A stretch of DNA of 64,000 nucleotides from Cyclospora cayetanensis (Eukaryota > Apicomplexa > Conoidasida > Eucoccidiorida > Eimeriidae), in the NCBI RefSeq assembly GCF_002999335.1, contig NW_020312036.1, positions 682,001 to 746,000 of the forward strand. Reading direction: 5' to 3'. A program made the translations under genes and the position numbers. Below the pieces are notes generated by a model, which saw only the letters and a list, made by a program, of their open reading frames with translations, was not told where the DNA came from and did not search any database. This document shows positions 11,680-22,962 of the stretch, one piece after another (the stretch's first letter is position 1; every line of letters starts with the position of its first letter).

Positions 11680-12455
11680 TCACGAGCACCTGCATCATCC
11701 ACGGGGTGTTCTTTAGCCGCTATAGCACCAGCAATGGTGTGTGAAGGCACGCAAGTGCTCGTGTTCTACCAGAACGATTATTTAGAGGATTTTATGCTTC
11801 GGCTGCATAAATCGGGCCAGATCCAACGAAGTCGAGGCAGTCAAGCCGTCTTCTGTACCCTTACCTACCCGCGAAAACGTTAGGAGGTTCTATTTACTTG
11901 CATCTTATTGCCCACCTTTCATACCTGAGCTTGCTCGGAGTGCCGCTCCTTTGACTGATTTACTTGTGAAAACGCAGTTCGTGGTTAGGACGAACGAGGC
12001 TTATGCCGTAGCAAAGGAGCATAAAAGGCTTCTTAGTACTCGCCGCTACCCCCGCGGACCGATTGTGGGTGCCATATCTTCCCAGCAGCCGATGTTAGTG
12101 ATGCAGCGGTGGGTGCAAAAAGCCTGCGACAGGCTACCGCTTTATCAAAGCATCACGCTATTGCGTGTTACCTTCATCGCTTCAACAAACTTGTGCAGCT
12201 GCATCCGTTTTCGGGAGAAGAGCTTGATGGTGGTTGGCGGGGGAATGAAATTTTTTGGCTGTGGATATGTGAATATTATTGTGCTGTCCATACAGACCAT
12301 GAGATTTCAGTGTTTCTGTGGAATAGTTTTCAAATTCGTGGTAGTCCTCAAATTGTTCCCTGGCGTGGGTGCCTCCTGCGTTCCAACTGTACAGTGATTT
12401 ATTTTAAGGGCATTAACAATATGCTCGCCAATGCGCCCTGGACACCTTGGTGGTT
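11680..12455 (+). pseudogene. Reverse transcriptase C-terminal part and RNase H remnant of relic B
   Basis: From 11680 one frame reads NVHEHLHHPRGVL, the segment after the YLDD catalytic box. Then come VFYQNDYLEDFMLR (the KCxFxxxxxxYLG block) and, from 11863, PTRENVRRF...ELARSAAPLTDLL, the connection region. RNase H follows at 12109: KHHAIACYLHRFNKL, FSGEELDGG and AVHTDHEIS, then NCTVIYFKGINNMLANA. The YLDD box itself is not readable. Confidence 0.7.
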
Positions 12456-12877
12456 CACTGTTGTGCAGCGCCACCGCTCTTGTCTCTTACGATTCATGAC
12501 TTCCATAGACAATGCTTGCGTCCTATGCTCTTGATGTACATCCTTCTTCCAGTATTATCAAAATTCAGAATGGTGAACGGGTGAAGCATCACATGTTGAG
12601 GATGCCGTTCTATGTTGCGAATTTAAGGGAGGACACAGGCTTTGGTACATTCCAACCTCTCTTCGCAGTGTCATTTAGTGCGAAGAAATGATCATGCTTT
12701 TTCGGGCCAACGGTAAACTCACACTGCAGTGAAAAATGCCTAACTCTTATTTTGGTGGCCTGGTTTGTCCCGACGCAGAGGTGTTTGCACTAGAATGACC
12801 ACATGTTCAGCACCTGAAACTGCACAATTATTCTAAATCCAGTTTGTACAAAGCGGTTCGGTACCTGGAGGGACAAT

Positions 12878-12911
12878 GATCTCACTCACGACCTGATCTC
12901 ACTCACGACCT
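12878..12911. repeat. 17-base tandem duplication
   Basis: The unit GATCTCACTCACGACCT occurs twice without a gap inside the integrase relic. It shifts the reading frame. Confidence 0.9.
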
Positions 12912-13083
12912 CATCGCTGTACCATCGGAGGGTAAGGGTCAGGACAGCATCTACCTGGTCGTCGACCGACTCACCAAATATGCCCAATTTATATTTGATG
13001 TACTTCTATCGTGCCATAGGTAGCTTGGACCAAAATCATTCTAACCTGATGTATGAAGGTTCACGGAATAGCCAGGAGGATCA

Positions 13084-13804
13084 TTACGGATAGGCAGGCA
13101 AACATTTTAGTGCGTTCTGGCGGCTCTTTGTGACCCACCTGCACATCTACCAGATCTGGACTACTGCTACTCTTCCTCAGCCAGATAGACAGACAGGGTG
13201 CGACACGCTCACTCTTCCGCAACACATATGGCGCTTCACTTGCACAGATACGACTGCTTGGCTAGAGTCTCTTCCTTGTGCTTAGGGCATTTATGATAGG
13301 CGATTGTACATGCATCTGTCTACTGCTCTCCCTCGTCCAGGTCTAAACTGACGAGCGCTTCTGCGATCCAAGCCTAAATCTGGTGGTCCAGGATAAGTAG
13401 GCATTCTAATCAGCCGAGAACCGAGAGAACAACCGGCGAGTGCATGAAAATGTATGCACAAATAAGAGCAAGTTTAATCCGTTATTCCGACAAGCGGCGG
13501 TTAAATGAGTGTTTTGAGCCGACAGATTTGGTTTTATGACATGCAGCGGAGGGTGGCCAGAAGAAAGCGTTTGCCGCCAGGTGACCAGGACTTCTTGGGA
13601 TTCTTGCGCGAATCAATGCTCGTTTTCTACCGATCTCTCAGAGACTTCGTAATACTACAGAGCTACCAAAATTGGCTTTCTAAAGAAGTTTCACAAGTTT
13701 TTTTTGGCTCGCGGATCCAGCTGGGGGAGCTGGTGATTCTTCTGGAGACAAAGGATCCACATGAAGCCATAGAAGTGGCGAATTCCAGGCCTATTGAGCT
13801 TTGA
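13084..13804 (+). repeat. Direct repeat copy 2 (integrase 3' part), partner at 828-1549
   Basis: Nearly identical to 828-1549. This copy keeps an open 99-codon frame at 13505-13804 that copy 1 has lost. The flanks diverge at once on both sides, so the repeat borders are sharp. Confidence 0.9.
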
Positions 13805-15209
13805 TGCACCTTGCGTGGTGGAACTGCTGAACGGGCGTATTTTCAATACCCTCTACACATTTTGCGTGTACGCTTTCTCGTAGGAAGAGGCTCACAAATC
13901 GTAGCGCTTCTACGACGAGTCATCGTGCAGCAGTGTTGATGTGTATTCTGGTCCTTCTTTCGTTGTTGGCTTGTGTGTGCATCTTGCCTCTCTTGAATCA
14001 ATTATTGTCCGACGCACCTGTTTAGTTGCTCACTGGCTCCCTTCTGCACGTTTATACTGCACTGGGGAGAGGCGAAAGGATGGGGACTCTTTCGCTGGCT
14101 CGCAGGTACTTTGTTTAGACGGACAGATATGGAACAGGAGAACGCATGCTTCCAAATGCTAGCAGGTTCTGCATAAAACGCTACAGCTGAGCATGTTTTA
14201 TCACACTGATTACATATACAGTAAAAGGAAAGAGCGAAAACCTTGAATCCTTGGTTTATTTCGTCCTGATTCTTATTTATCGCGGAGTCCGGTAAGTTCT
14301 AAGCAGTGAGGCATAGAGTTGGACTAGATGCTGTGTACGACTATATATGAATAACCAAAATGTTCAGGCGTTGGGGAAATGCGCAGTCCAGCTGTTCCTC
14401 TTTCTCCGTATCGGGAGCTTTGGGGAGTGCGGGGCAAGCTAAGGGGGAAGCTCTTTCGGGAAACACTAAATACCTTTATTATAACTTTGTATCTAGTGTG
14501 AAGGTGAGCATTTCTTGAGGAAAACCATACACACAGCCGGACATTCTTGTTAGCTGCCTGGGGTCGCATAAGAGATCTGGCTTCCTCGGCCCCTCATTCA
14601 CCGTCCACCGAAGACTGTGGGCTAGGGCTGGTTAACATTGCCCCGACACGCATAGTGCCTAAATTTCAACATGATTATTTCTGGTCACACATAGCCAGAC
14701 ACATTACGCTCATTTGCTGTTGAAAATTCAAATATTCCGATCTTTGCGGACGCCTCACCAGTAGGTTGTCTGATCGCTGAGTCGCCGCCAAACTAAAGAA
14801 CACCAGAAGTAGCACTTTGGCTTAGACCAGATATGAATATCTGGCAAAGCAGCTGCTGCTCTCCTCTGTGGCTTTGATATTTGAAATTTCATCCTTCTAA
14901 AGATACAAATCTATTAATAGACTTCCCTACTTGAGCTCTGCGCAGCTCTGTCATAGCTTGCTTGCAAGCTGCTCTCAACACAAACCGATGATCAGGGCTG
15001 GTATGAAAGGTTGAAATGTAATACCACTACAGATAGGCGAATTCCTCTGTGTAAGTGCAGACAGTATTGGCATGCTCCTGCAAGCGACGAACATGCTTCA
15101 AGGGTCTCAATTTTGTCATTGTGTGAGTAGTAGTAAGCGAGGTCCGTCTCCTGCGAGCTGATGAAGTTTTAGAGTAGTTGTTCATCCGTATGGCCATCAC
15201 AACTTTTCG
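13805..15209. other. No gene recognised
   Basis: Short frames only. It may hold the 3' flank of relic B, but I could not identify a terminal repeat here by comparison with the sequence upstream of 8900. Confidence 0.4.
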
Positions 15210-15575
15210 GTGAGCACCACCACACGGACGCGACCATACATTTTATCTCTGATGACACAGCATGCCTTTGGAACAGCTCCGGAGCTATTCCGTTCACATA
15301 AACATGCAAGCCTGCCTCGGCCGCTCCTACAGGCGGTGCGCTCCCGTCAACGTCCATCCCCAGAAAGTGGCTTTCCCTGGACTGCTGCCAAAGTGCACTA
15401 CGCAATTGGATTGCCAAGTGAATTGCACCCAACAAGACAGTTGTTCTACAGATATTTGACATCCCATGTCTCACAGCCAGTGGATGAGCTGGGCACAGCT
15501 TCAATGGACCCTGCGTTGTTGTCAAGGCTAACACTTTCTGTCTCGCGGAGACACTTTACTCCAGACTCAATATGA
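15210..15575 (-). mobile_element. Inverted gag-like fragment of a Ty3/gypsy relic
   Basis: The minus strand matches 9360-9720 on the plus strand at base and peptide level, with GPLKLCPAHPLAV against GSLKLCPYNPLAT and GAAEAGLHVYVNG after it. It lies in opposite orientation to relic B, so it comes from another insertion or a rearrangement. Confidence 0.65.
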
Positions 15576-16019
15576 ACGTAACAGAAAGGCAGCGCAGGTA
15601 AGAAAAAGAGCAGTCTCTTTACCCAGCCTACGACGCTGAGCGGTCCGACATGGGAAACAGATAAGGTGCTCGTTTCTGGACCCTCCAGGCACTCATCATA
15701 TGTCCCTAATTGCGTGTAGGAAGGAATCATCGCAAAAAGTACAATGCATCTTATCGTGTTCAGGTAAAACTGCCTTGCACAAGATGCACAAACAGCCGAA
15801 CCAATCGGTAAAGTTTTACTATTTTTTCTTCAGATTAATCCAAAATAGTAAGAAAAACCTAGGTGTTGGCCAGCCGGCTACAGTGCTTGTTCGCAAAAGC
15901 CCGCATTAAGACAGTGAGTGCGATTTTCCAGCATTTAAATTAAAGGCTTTCCCGAAAATTTAAGTTATGAACTGGTCAGAGCTCTCGAGAGAGGACTGCA
16001 TAAAAACCTAGTAGCGGCA

Positions 16020-16223
16020 ATGTCTTTTTCAACGCAAGTGAAAGCGCTGCTTGGATTCTTTAACCCAGCAGTCGTATGCTTCCCATCTTTCACTAGCCAC
16101 CGAAATTGTTACGAGTGCTTGTCCTTACCAAAAGGCGACTTACGAGAGCAGAACCTTCCTAAATGTACTGCCTTGCCTACAGCGTTAATCAAGATCGCTA
16201 AATCTATTGGTTGGCACAATTGA
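16020..16223 (+). pseudogene. Possible reverse transcriptase connection fragment
   Basis: The frame reads STQVKALLGFFNP and VVCFPSFTSHRNCYECL. This resembles the TVKELQSFLGFxNYYRRFIPxFS block that follows the RT core in Ty3/gypsy elements. The match is short, and no other pol domain is adjacent in the same direction. Confidence 0.35.
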
Positions 16224-18817
16224 GCTACCTTAGGCATGCATATGTCGGAAGATCACGCAGGGGCAAGTGGCGAGAAGGTTTTGCAAGTGTGAAGAAAGCT
16301 TGACTACAGTTCTGATTCAGTCAAAGCTCTACCTTAATTGTGTCTCGCCTGATATGTACACAGTTGTGATGCAAAGGTAGGGTTTAGTAAGTTGGTGGTG
16401 ATCCTAAGAGGCTATTTATGTAGGTACATGCGAATTCGATTGCTATCCAAAGCATATATGATTACCAACACAGCATTGTGATAACTCGGAGTCAAAAACT
16501 TGAGAATTAGCATACTATATTTGGTATTTGCAGTGTGAATATGCCCAGAATCGGGTAGGGGACGCATGAATTCCCCAATGCAGCGCTCCATCAAAGTTCT
16601 CCCTCAAGGTGACCCTCCTGAACTCAGTAAGGATTTTTAAAAACAGTTTACTGCATTATCTCCATTTTGGTGTATGCTTACTTTGTATGACCCTATAGGC
16701 TGTTCTTGCCTGTGGGCACCAAGGGCAGATGGCTTGCACGCAAGTGCACGGTGTGAGCACTGTGAGCGGCTGCTCGCGCCCATACACAACAATTTCGCGC
16801 AGTGCTTACAACGTAGATTCTTATTGCACGGAGCTGGACATATTACTGGAAACAATTTCGAAGGGAACAACAAACGTACGGTTCGTGGTTAAGACCCGCT
16901 GTTGATCGTCTTGTAAGCACAGCTTGTTCCCCACCGATGTACAAGCACCTTTGCTGGTATTGTCGCTATAACAGCTAGAAACGGGTCAGCTAGCTGATTC
17001 AAGAAGTGCTGAAACGTATACTAAGAATTCGAAACAACGGATATTTGGAAAATATGGCTGTCTGTAGAGATGGGGTCTCGATTCGCGTGCAGCCCCTCAA
17101 GCGCTGGTACGCAAGGAGGACGACCGTATTTCGTGGAAAACGTAATCTCACGCCATCCAGTGTAACCTGCCGACTCACCGCTCAGTAATGCATTAGGAAG
17201 AGCTTCTTCAGATAAAATTGTGGATACTTCTTCAACCCTACTTCTTGCATGCAAACCGTATTCGGACCTTTTCAGCATGTATTTCAATGGCCGCACGACG
17301 AACGTTTCGTATACCGCATGGGTTTCGCTGTTCCCACTACCATTTTCAGCATTTAAGGCTGGTATTAAGATTTAGGCTTTGATGGGACCATCAATTGGCT
17401 AATTATAGTGGATTAGGTGTGAAGGCTTGTGGAGTACCAACGGCTTAGCCCAGCATGGTACAACTCCAAAGGATTTTGTCTCGCTCTGTGGCAGTACGGC
17501 AACATACCACACTTTCCCGGAGCGCTGCCACTAACGCAAGCTCATTACCTTCTTATTACTTGTAATTATAACGTGTTAGGGGTTTTTTCTCTGTGACTGT
17601 CGTAAGCGCACAGTTCCGCATGCTGCCAGCCCTGTGGCAGCAGAATCGACTCGTGGCGGCTAGCCGCCCTTCTTTTGGTTTTATACTTTCCCTGCTCCCT
17701 TCGTCTCTATTATTCCCAAAATTCGGCATATAACGCCCTAAAGATTGCTTGGTTTTTCGCTTGTCCCTACTCTTCCCTCGGTTTCTTGCTGCCACCAGCC
17801 GAGAGTGATCCGTGGTCCAGTGTTCAGGTGCTGTGGGATGTAAAGAGAGATATTCACCTTGTTCTTGAATGAACCCGTACTTATGACGAATGAAGCCGTA
17901 GACGGGAATCAGAGGCCGAATTGCAAGGCACACACTTCGGAATTCTCAGCATGCCATCTGGTCCGTTGACGGCGGGATGCCACATCCCCAATCTTAGAAC
18001 GTCAAGTCTCGAAGCAAATATTACCGAGTAGCTTGAATTCGGCCTTTTCTCTCCACCTTCGTCCTCTACTTGCTACTCTAAGGAGCTTTTTTGGACCAAA
18101 AGTTTTGCCCGCGGAGCATACCCGGCCAGTGAAAGCCATACGCTTCCTACTTTGTAAAAGTGCCGAGAGCGCATGCTCCCATGCACTTCAGTGCAGGGAC
18201 ACCTGACGCTTTTTGATATGCTATCATACAGATAATGATTTCGTCCTCTTTTACGGTAGTTCCTGCTTCATCGCTTCGGCTTTGATGCAGACACCGCCAA
18301 AAAGGGAAGCCTCAGTTTGCGCAACCCACTCATTTGGGTGCTTCTTGACATCAACTGGCTGCTACTTCTGTGGATCATCGGATTGAAGAAGAGCTTCCTG
18401 ACTCATACTGAGCGATTAGGTGCTCTGTAACTGTGGGGTTCCTCTTAGGCGTCGCTACCGCAATTCGCTTTCTCGTGCCTTCTGAATGAGACTGACAGGC
18501 TGGTCCCGCCTGATGCCAACTCGGCTACATGCACCACTACCTCGATTCCTTTCGATTTCTTCTGTGGGCCTTGTCGTTCCTGCTTGCTACGGACAGTGCA
18601 TTGGATTCATCTAAGGTGTAGGCTGAGCTGAGGAAAGAGCACGATGCCCCTCGCTACGGACTGCCTCGGATTTCTAGGGGTTTCCTTTCTCCCTGTACTT
18701 GAAGGACTGACAGGGCAGCGGAGGAGAGGCACGGGAAGACGAACTTACCGCCGGGCCGTGAGAGACTTTCTTGGCCTCGTTCTGCTGGTGTATACCTCCT
18801 TGACTTTCTGCCTCCGC
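16224..18817. other. No gene recognised
   Basis: Several 60-125 codon frames occur on both strands (for example 17556-17933 minus), but none shows a known domain, signal peptide or in-phase splice partners. Confidence 0.4.
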
Positions 18818-19490
18818 ATGTCTGACACTACTGAATCCAAGGGAACGCTACGCCCTTCAGAACACTCGCTTCTACAACAGGTGGAAATCGGTGAGCGATC
18901 GAACGTATGAGACTCTGAGATTCTTTGCTTTGTTCTGCCTCAAACCCATATTAGTGCTTCCGTCACCAGACAGATATGATGCAGCCGATGTGGACGGTTT
19001 TAAGTGTTTTTGTTGACTTTTGAGTTGCACACATTGAACTTCCCCCTGCGCCTTTGTGTATGTTTCATTGCTTTTTGCATTCAATTTGTTGGTTTTGGGG
19101 TGCGTGCTTATTTGATATGTATTGCTTATCTGTCTCCTGGTCTGCCTATCTGTCTAGGCTTCCATGCTCTGTGGCCTACACCACTAGCCGGACCCGTGCT
19201 GCAGGATTTCCTGTGTTGCGCCACCTTCTTCTTACCCCCTCCCGCATCGCGTTGTATTTCTCTGTCTGTGCAGTACCTCTGCTGGCCTTTAAGTCCGTGT
19301 TTCTTTACACATTGGTTATGCCGTGGGGTTTGTGTTATGTGAATCCTTCCTTTTATGGTTGTTGTTTGTTCTGTTCGTAGATAGAGAACCTGGACGCGAA
19401 AAATGGTTTATGCCTTTCATCATTTTGCTGGCGATCCTGTTGGCGGCCGCTATTGTTGCCCTCTGTGTGCACTGCCTTAACGTCCGGTAA
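18818..19490 (+). CDS. Very small putative tail-anchored membrane protein, two exons
   Basis: Exon 1 (18818-18890) begins MSDTTESKGTLRPSEHSLLQ and ends at a good donor (GTGAGC). Exon 2 (19381-19490) begins after a pyrimidine-rich tract and TTCGTAG, joins in phase 1, and ends with a stop. The product is 60 residues: a short hydrophilic N-terminus, then one hydrophobic helix (WFMPFIILLAILLAAAIVAL) and a five-residue tail. That is the layout of a tail-anchored protein of an internal membrane. An in-frame upstream ATG at 18644 would add 58 residues with another hydrophobic stretch; I chose the downstream start because the result is compact. The function is unknown. The 490-base intron is strongly pyrimidine-rich. 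The call rests on phase and topology only. Confidence 0.45.
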
Positions 19491-21468
19491 TTCTAACAAC
19501 CAGGCACAGACCCACTATGCCAGACTACAGAGTATCCAGCTTTGTCCATCTTGAAGCCTTACCTGTACTTCTCCGAACATTAACCCTAATACAGCCCAGT
19601 GGATACCCCCTACGCAAATTTGAGAATTCAACACCTGTTTCTATGGTCTCTGACGCCGCTTGATGCATGTGCTCCATTATCTTGTGCTTGGGGGCTCTGT
19701 ACACAGTTCTTTGCGCAAGAGAGAGGCGATTAAGGCGCAACAAGCGGCACCCGAGATTTTTCATAGTTCAGACACCGAGGCCCCAACCCCCAGGGAGAGG
19801 AGAGGCATCTGGGAACCTGCGTGAGGATCAGATAAAGAGGCAACTAATATAATGATAAAACGAAACACGATGCAGAATAAAATGTGTGAAGAGAATGAAT
19901 TAGACACTCAGATAGACGAGCAATCTACTTACTGTCCTTACTCCTGCTGACTGACCGTGGCTACTAGGACTCGAAAAAGAATTGTCTGTGCATGCTTAGT
20001 TTGCAGAAGGTGTGTTGCAGTTTCTGAAAATCTGTGCTCCTGCCCATTTCTGTGACTTCTGGCGTGCATCTGCCTCCTTGCACAGCAATAAAGGACTACA
20101 GCAAGCAGAAGCTAGTAAGAATTAAGAAGCAAGAGTAGCAACAGGGTAGACGTCTCTGGGCTCTCTACGTTTGATATCCACATTGTGCAGTGCTTTCCAT
20201 TCCCCGTCACTTCCGTGGCGTACTTCTGTTTCCTGCTTTGTTACACTTTATTCTTCACTCTTCATTGTCATATCTGACTGTGGAAGAGTGTGTGTGTCTT
20301 TTGTTTTCTTGTGCGTGTTATTTAACTCTCTGGCTGACTACTTTGCTCATGAATTACGACAGACGCTTTCCTATTTTGCTTGCAGGCGGACTTCAAGTGC
20401 CCGATAATGCGTACTGACTTCATCCCTCCTGCCCTCACTGTTCATGCTGATCTGCTCCCCGCCTTGCCCCTTTTTAAGCTTTTTTTCTCACCGGTATATG
20501 TCCACAGGTCTCCCTGTCCTCTTTGTCTTAGGCGGGTCTTCTTCAGAAAAGCTGCTGCGCAATTAGTGGCTGCCTTCTTTTCTCGTTAAGGCATGGCATT
20601 TCTTCTTTTTCTCGCTTTTGTCATTCTAGCGTAGCGAACAGTTGGTCTCGGTTTTATCGACCCTTGTAACCCCCCTCGATTGCTTTGTTGCTCGGTCTTT
20701 ATCGTTCCCAATATTCTGACTGTTCTATTTATTCATCTAGTGCGTTGTTTCGTGGCATTTCTCCTTGCCAGTTTTTTCGGTTGCCTCCCTCTCGCCCCCC
20801 TTGGCACCTGCCACTGTTTCGGTTGGAACAGCACATGCCCATCCTTCGGTGGGAGCTGTGACAAAATTTTCAATTAGTTGATGCACATCACTCTTATACA
20901 TTGCATGATTATATCGTTTCCTTATCATTATACATATATAAATTGTGCTGTTCCTCTCTAAAACCCGCACCAATGAGGCTTCTCTCCGCATGCATCTTGT
21001 ATACCAGCACAGCCGCAGCCAACATTTTTCAATGGACCGTGCTCTTCATCTTCAAGTTTTCTTCATGTTGGACCATTATTCAGTCTTTTTGTGTTTCGGA
21101 TCGACTGATGAAGCTCTTACTCGTGCCTTTTCGCGGACCTCATCTGCTCCTGCAACACCGATACAGCATGAGACACACGGCGGTTACTAGTTTATGAGGG
21201 CAGCGCTGACAACTGCTCCACGAGAATGCTCGCCACTTAAGAGCTTTTCAGCACGTTTTTGCTGCAGCAACACAAACAGCAAAATCACGGAAGCAGTAGC
21301 AACAGTGCCTACTGCGCTGTTTGAGAAGTTTACAGGCCCACACTGGAAGGGGCTACAGACGAACTGAAGCATCTAGGGTATTGCATTCTGAGTCTGCTCA
21401 AGACCAAGAAAACGTTGAGGTGGCAGCTCTGCGGTCTCGCGCGATGAGCATAACAGGGACTAAGGAAG
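19491..21468. other. Pyrimidine-rich non-coding stretch
   Basis: From about 20160 to 20880 the plus strand is unusually rich in T and C, giving artificial Phe/Leu/Ser/Cys-rich frames. No gene is supported. It could be intron or untranslated sequence of a gene I could not define. Confidence 0.45.
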
Positions 21469-22053
21469 ATGCAGGGGGACACACAGGGCGGGGTTGAGGC
21501 GGACAGTGGAGGCTGCAGCAGCCATGCTTTCATCAAAAACGATGGCGGTGGTGTGTCTGTGGAGGACCATCCTCTTTTCATTAATCGAGTTCCATCCGAG
21601 AAAGACTTCAGGGACAATCCCTTGCTTTCAGCGTTAGCTGCGCTAATTGATGAAGACGAAGAAACGCAACCCGAGCACCAAGGGCCCCAAAGGCGGCAGC
21701 GGCGTAAAATTCGCTCCTCACCTTGGACCTCGAAAAGGCGAAATGCAAACGCAATAGATCCCGCTCCAACTGATAGGGGGCCCGGCGAAAGTGTCCGTGA
21801 AGTCGGAGGGCATAGGGCCGGTAGCTACTCAGCGGTTGAGCCCCTAGGCAGCAGTTCGTGTGTCTCTGATCCTTCTGCTGGCCGTGGAGGCCAGAGAGAG
21901 GAGGGTAGGGAGTCTGACAAGGGACGGCAGGAGTTGCGCGTTCCCCATCAGCAGCAGTACGAGGGGCGTGGGGATATGCAACCGCAGCAGCAGCCCGCAG
22001 GTGCATCCCTTGGGGAGCTGCAGATTTGCATGCGGTTGTTTTCATTGAAATAA
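21469..22053 (+). CDS. Cns1/TTC4 N-terminal domain protein, apparently without TPRs
   Basis: Residues about 29-61 read EDHPLFINRVPSEKDFRDNP followed by LLSALAALIDEDEE. This aligns with the N-terminal segment of TTC4/Cns1 co-chaperones (human PLFMSRAPSEIDPRENPDL and a following acidic stretch). Those proteins bind Hsp90/Hsp70 through TPRs and help translation-linked folding. Here the segment is followed by a disordered, Arg/Gly/Gln-rich region with a CAG cluster, and the frame stops at residue 194. A GT donor near 22000 (GCAGGTGCAT) could lead to further exons, but no TPR helix is visible before the convergent gene at 22963. Either the TPR exons are missing or too split to see, or this is a truncated paralogue. 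The start is the first ATG in frame. Confidence 0.5.
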   Translation: MQGDTQGGVEADSGGCSSHAFIKNDGGGVSVEDHPLFINRVPSEKDFRDNPLLSALAALIDEDEETQPEHQGPQRRQRRKIRSSPWTSKRRNANAIDPAPTDRGPGESVREVGGHRAGSYSAVEPLGSSSCVSDPSAGRGGQREEGRESDKGRQELRVPHQQQYEGRGDMQPQQQPAGASLGELQICMRLFSLK

Positions 22054-22962
22054 TGGCACTACCTGCCCTTTGAATGCGTCGCCGCGTCATGGTCGCTTTT
22101 ACTGCCGAAGAAGATGGGAGCGAAACAGGACGGTTCAATATGTTCCAGTGTCGGTAGCTCCTATTTCTTACGGACCGGGCGGGAAAAGCAGACTTTTGCA
22201 TACTACCTTCTTTGTCCTCAGATTGTGTTCAGCAGAACGGATGCCTCTGCAGCCACATGTAGCTGTTTGACGGCCTAGACAGAAATGTACCTGTTTTCGC
22301 AAATGGCAGAAATATGTAGGGAACGCGGCACCGGAGGATGGGGAAGGCCTTGATTTCCCTAACTTTTTTCTTTGACCTCCACAAGCTGCAAATGGCAAGT
22401 TATGCTGCGTTTTTTGTTCTGTTTGCCTGGAATAGAGATCGATGGTGCAGCCCAGTCGAGTGCTGCTCGCAGTAACACATTGATCCTTATTTATTGAAGG
22501 CAAACCGGCCACTTCGTTCATGTGTGCTAGTTGACTGTAATGAAGGGGCCAAGAGTCTATCATTCACAGGGCCCGTTGGGCGAAAACGCCCTCTCTAGCT
22601 AGCTTATTTTTCTCCCTAGCGCTGTTCGCCTCGATAGCTGCAAGCCAAGCTTCACAAAAGGCTGCTGTTGCTGAATGGTTAGAATTTGCCATTTGAGGCC
22701 CGACAAACAGATTTACAGCAGTAGCTAGGGGGGATCAAGGGTGAAGGCATGTGCTCTACCATCTCTCATGGTGACAGAGAAATGGAGTTGAAGGCAACCG
22801 AGAGAGATGAAGCCACAAATAATACAACTTGTTTCTGGGGAGAGTAAACTTTAATCTGAAGCTGGATTTTGCCTCCGAGGTGTTCTGACGCATGAGGCAC
22901 GCGGTTACTAGTGTCCACGTCGGCCCCCAAACCGGTAGTTGTCTCCTCGTAGGTACTGCATT
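22054..22962. other. Region between two convergent genes
   Basis: No TPR-like or other recognisable coding exon was found on the plus strand, where the missing part of the Cns1/TTC4-like gene would be expected. It probably holds the two 3' untranslated regions. Confidence 0.4.

Larger units (their letters stand above)
8900..13804 (+). mobile_element. Decayed but collinear Ty3/gypsy retrotransposon (relic B)
   Basis: Domains follow the canonical gag-PR-RT-RH-INT order on the plus strand, read across shifting frames. A gag-like region covers about 8900-10550. A retropepsin remnant at about 10640-10895 has TTDVLSEEMARI after a changed active site, and ends FVHDVILCIP (compare DVILGIPW). The RT connection lies at 11860-12050 with PTRENVRRF and ELARSAAPLTDLL. 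RNase H lies at 12109-12455 with AVHTDHEIS and FKGINNMLANA. Integrase runs from about 12750 with the core block SIYLVVDRLTKYAQF at 12943-12987, and ends with the C-terminal domain to 13804. Stops and frameshifts throughout make it a pseudogene. I could not define long terminal repeats, target-site duplication or primer-binding site by eye. Its 3' 720 bases are duplicated at 828-1549. Confidence 0.8.
12560..13804 (+). pseudogene. Integrase remnant of relic B
   Basis: A decayed zinc-binding region (about 12600-12830) precedes the catalytic-core block GKGQDSIYLVVDRLTKYAQF at 12928-12987. The remainder carries shared stops with copy 1. The last 300 bases (13505-13804) are open and end with GELVILLETKDPHEA, the C-terminal binding domain. 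A 17-base tandem duplication sits at 12878-12911. Confidence 0.7.

Noticed and set aside
20171..21197. Several Phe/Leu/Cys-rich frames that resemble membrane segments.
   Set aside because: They arise in all three plus frames from T/C-rich DNA and have no consistent start or splice structure.
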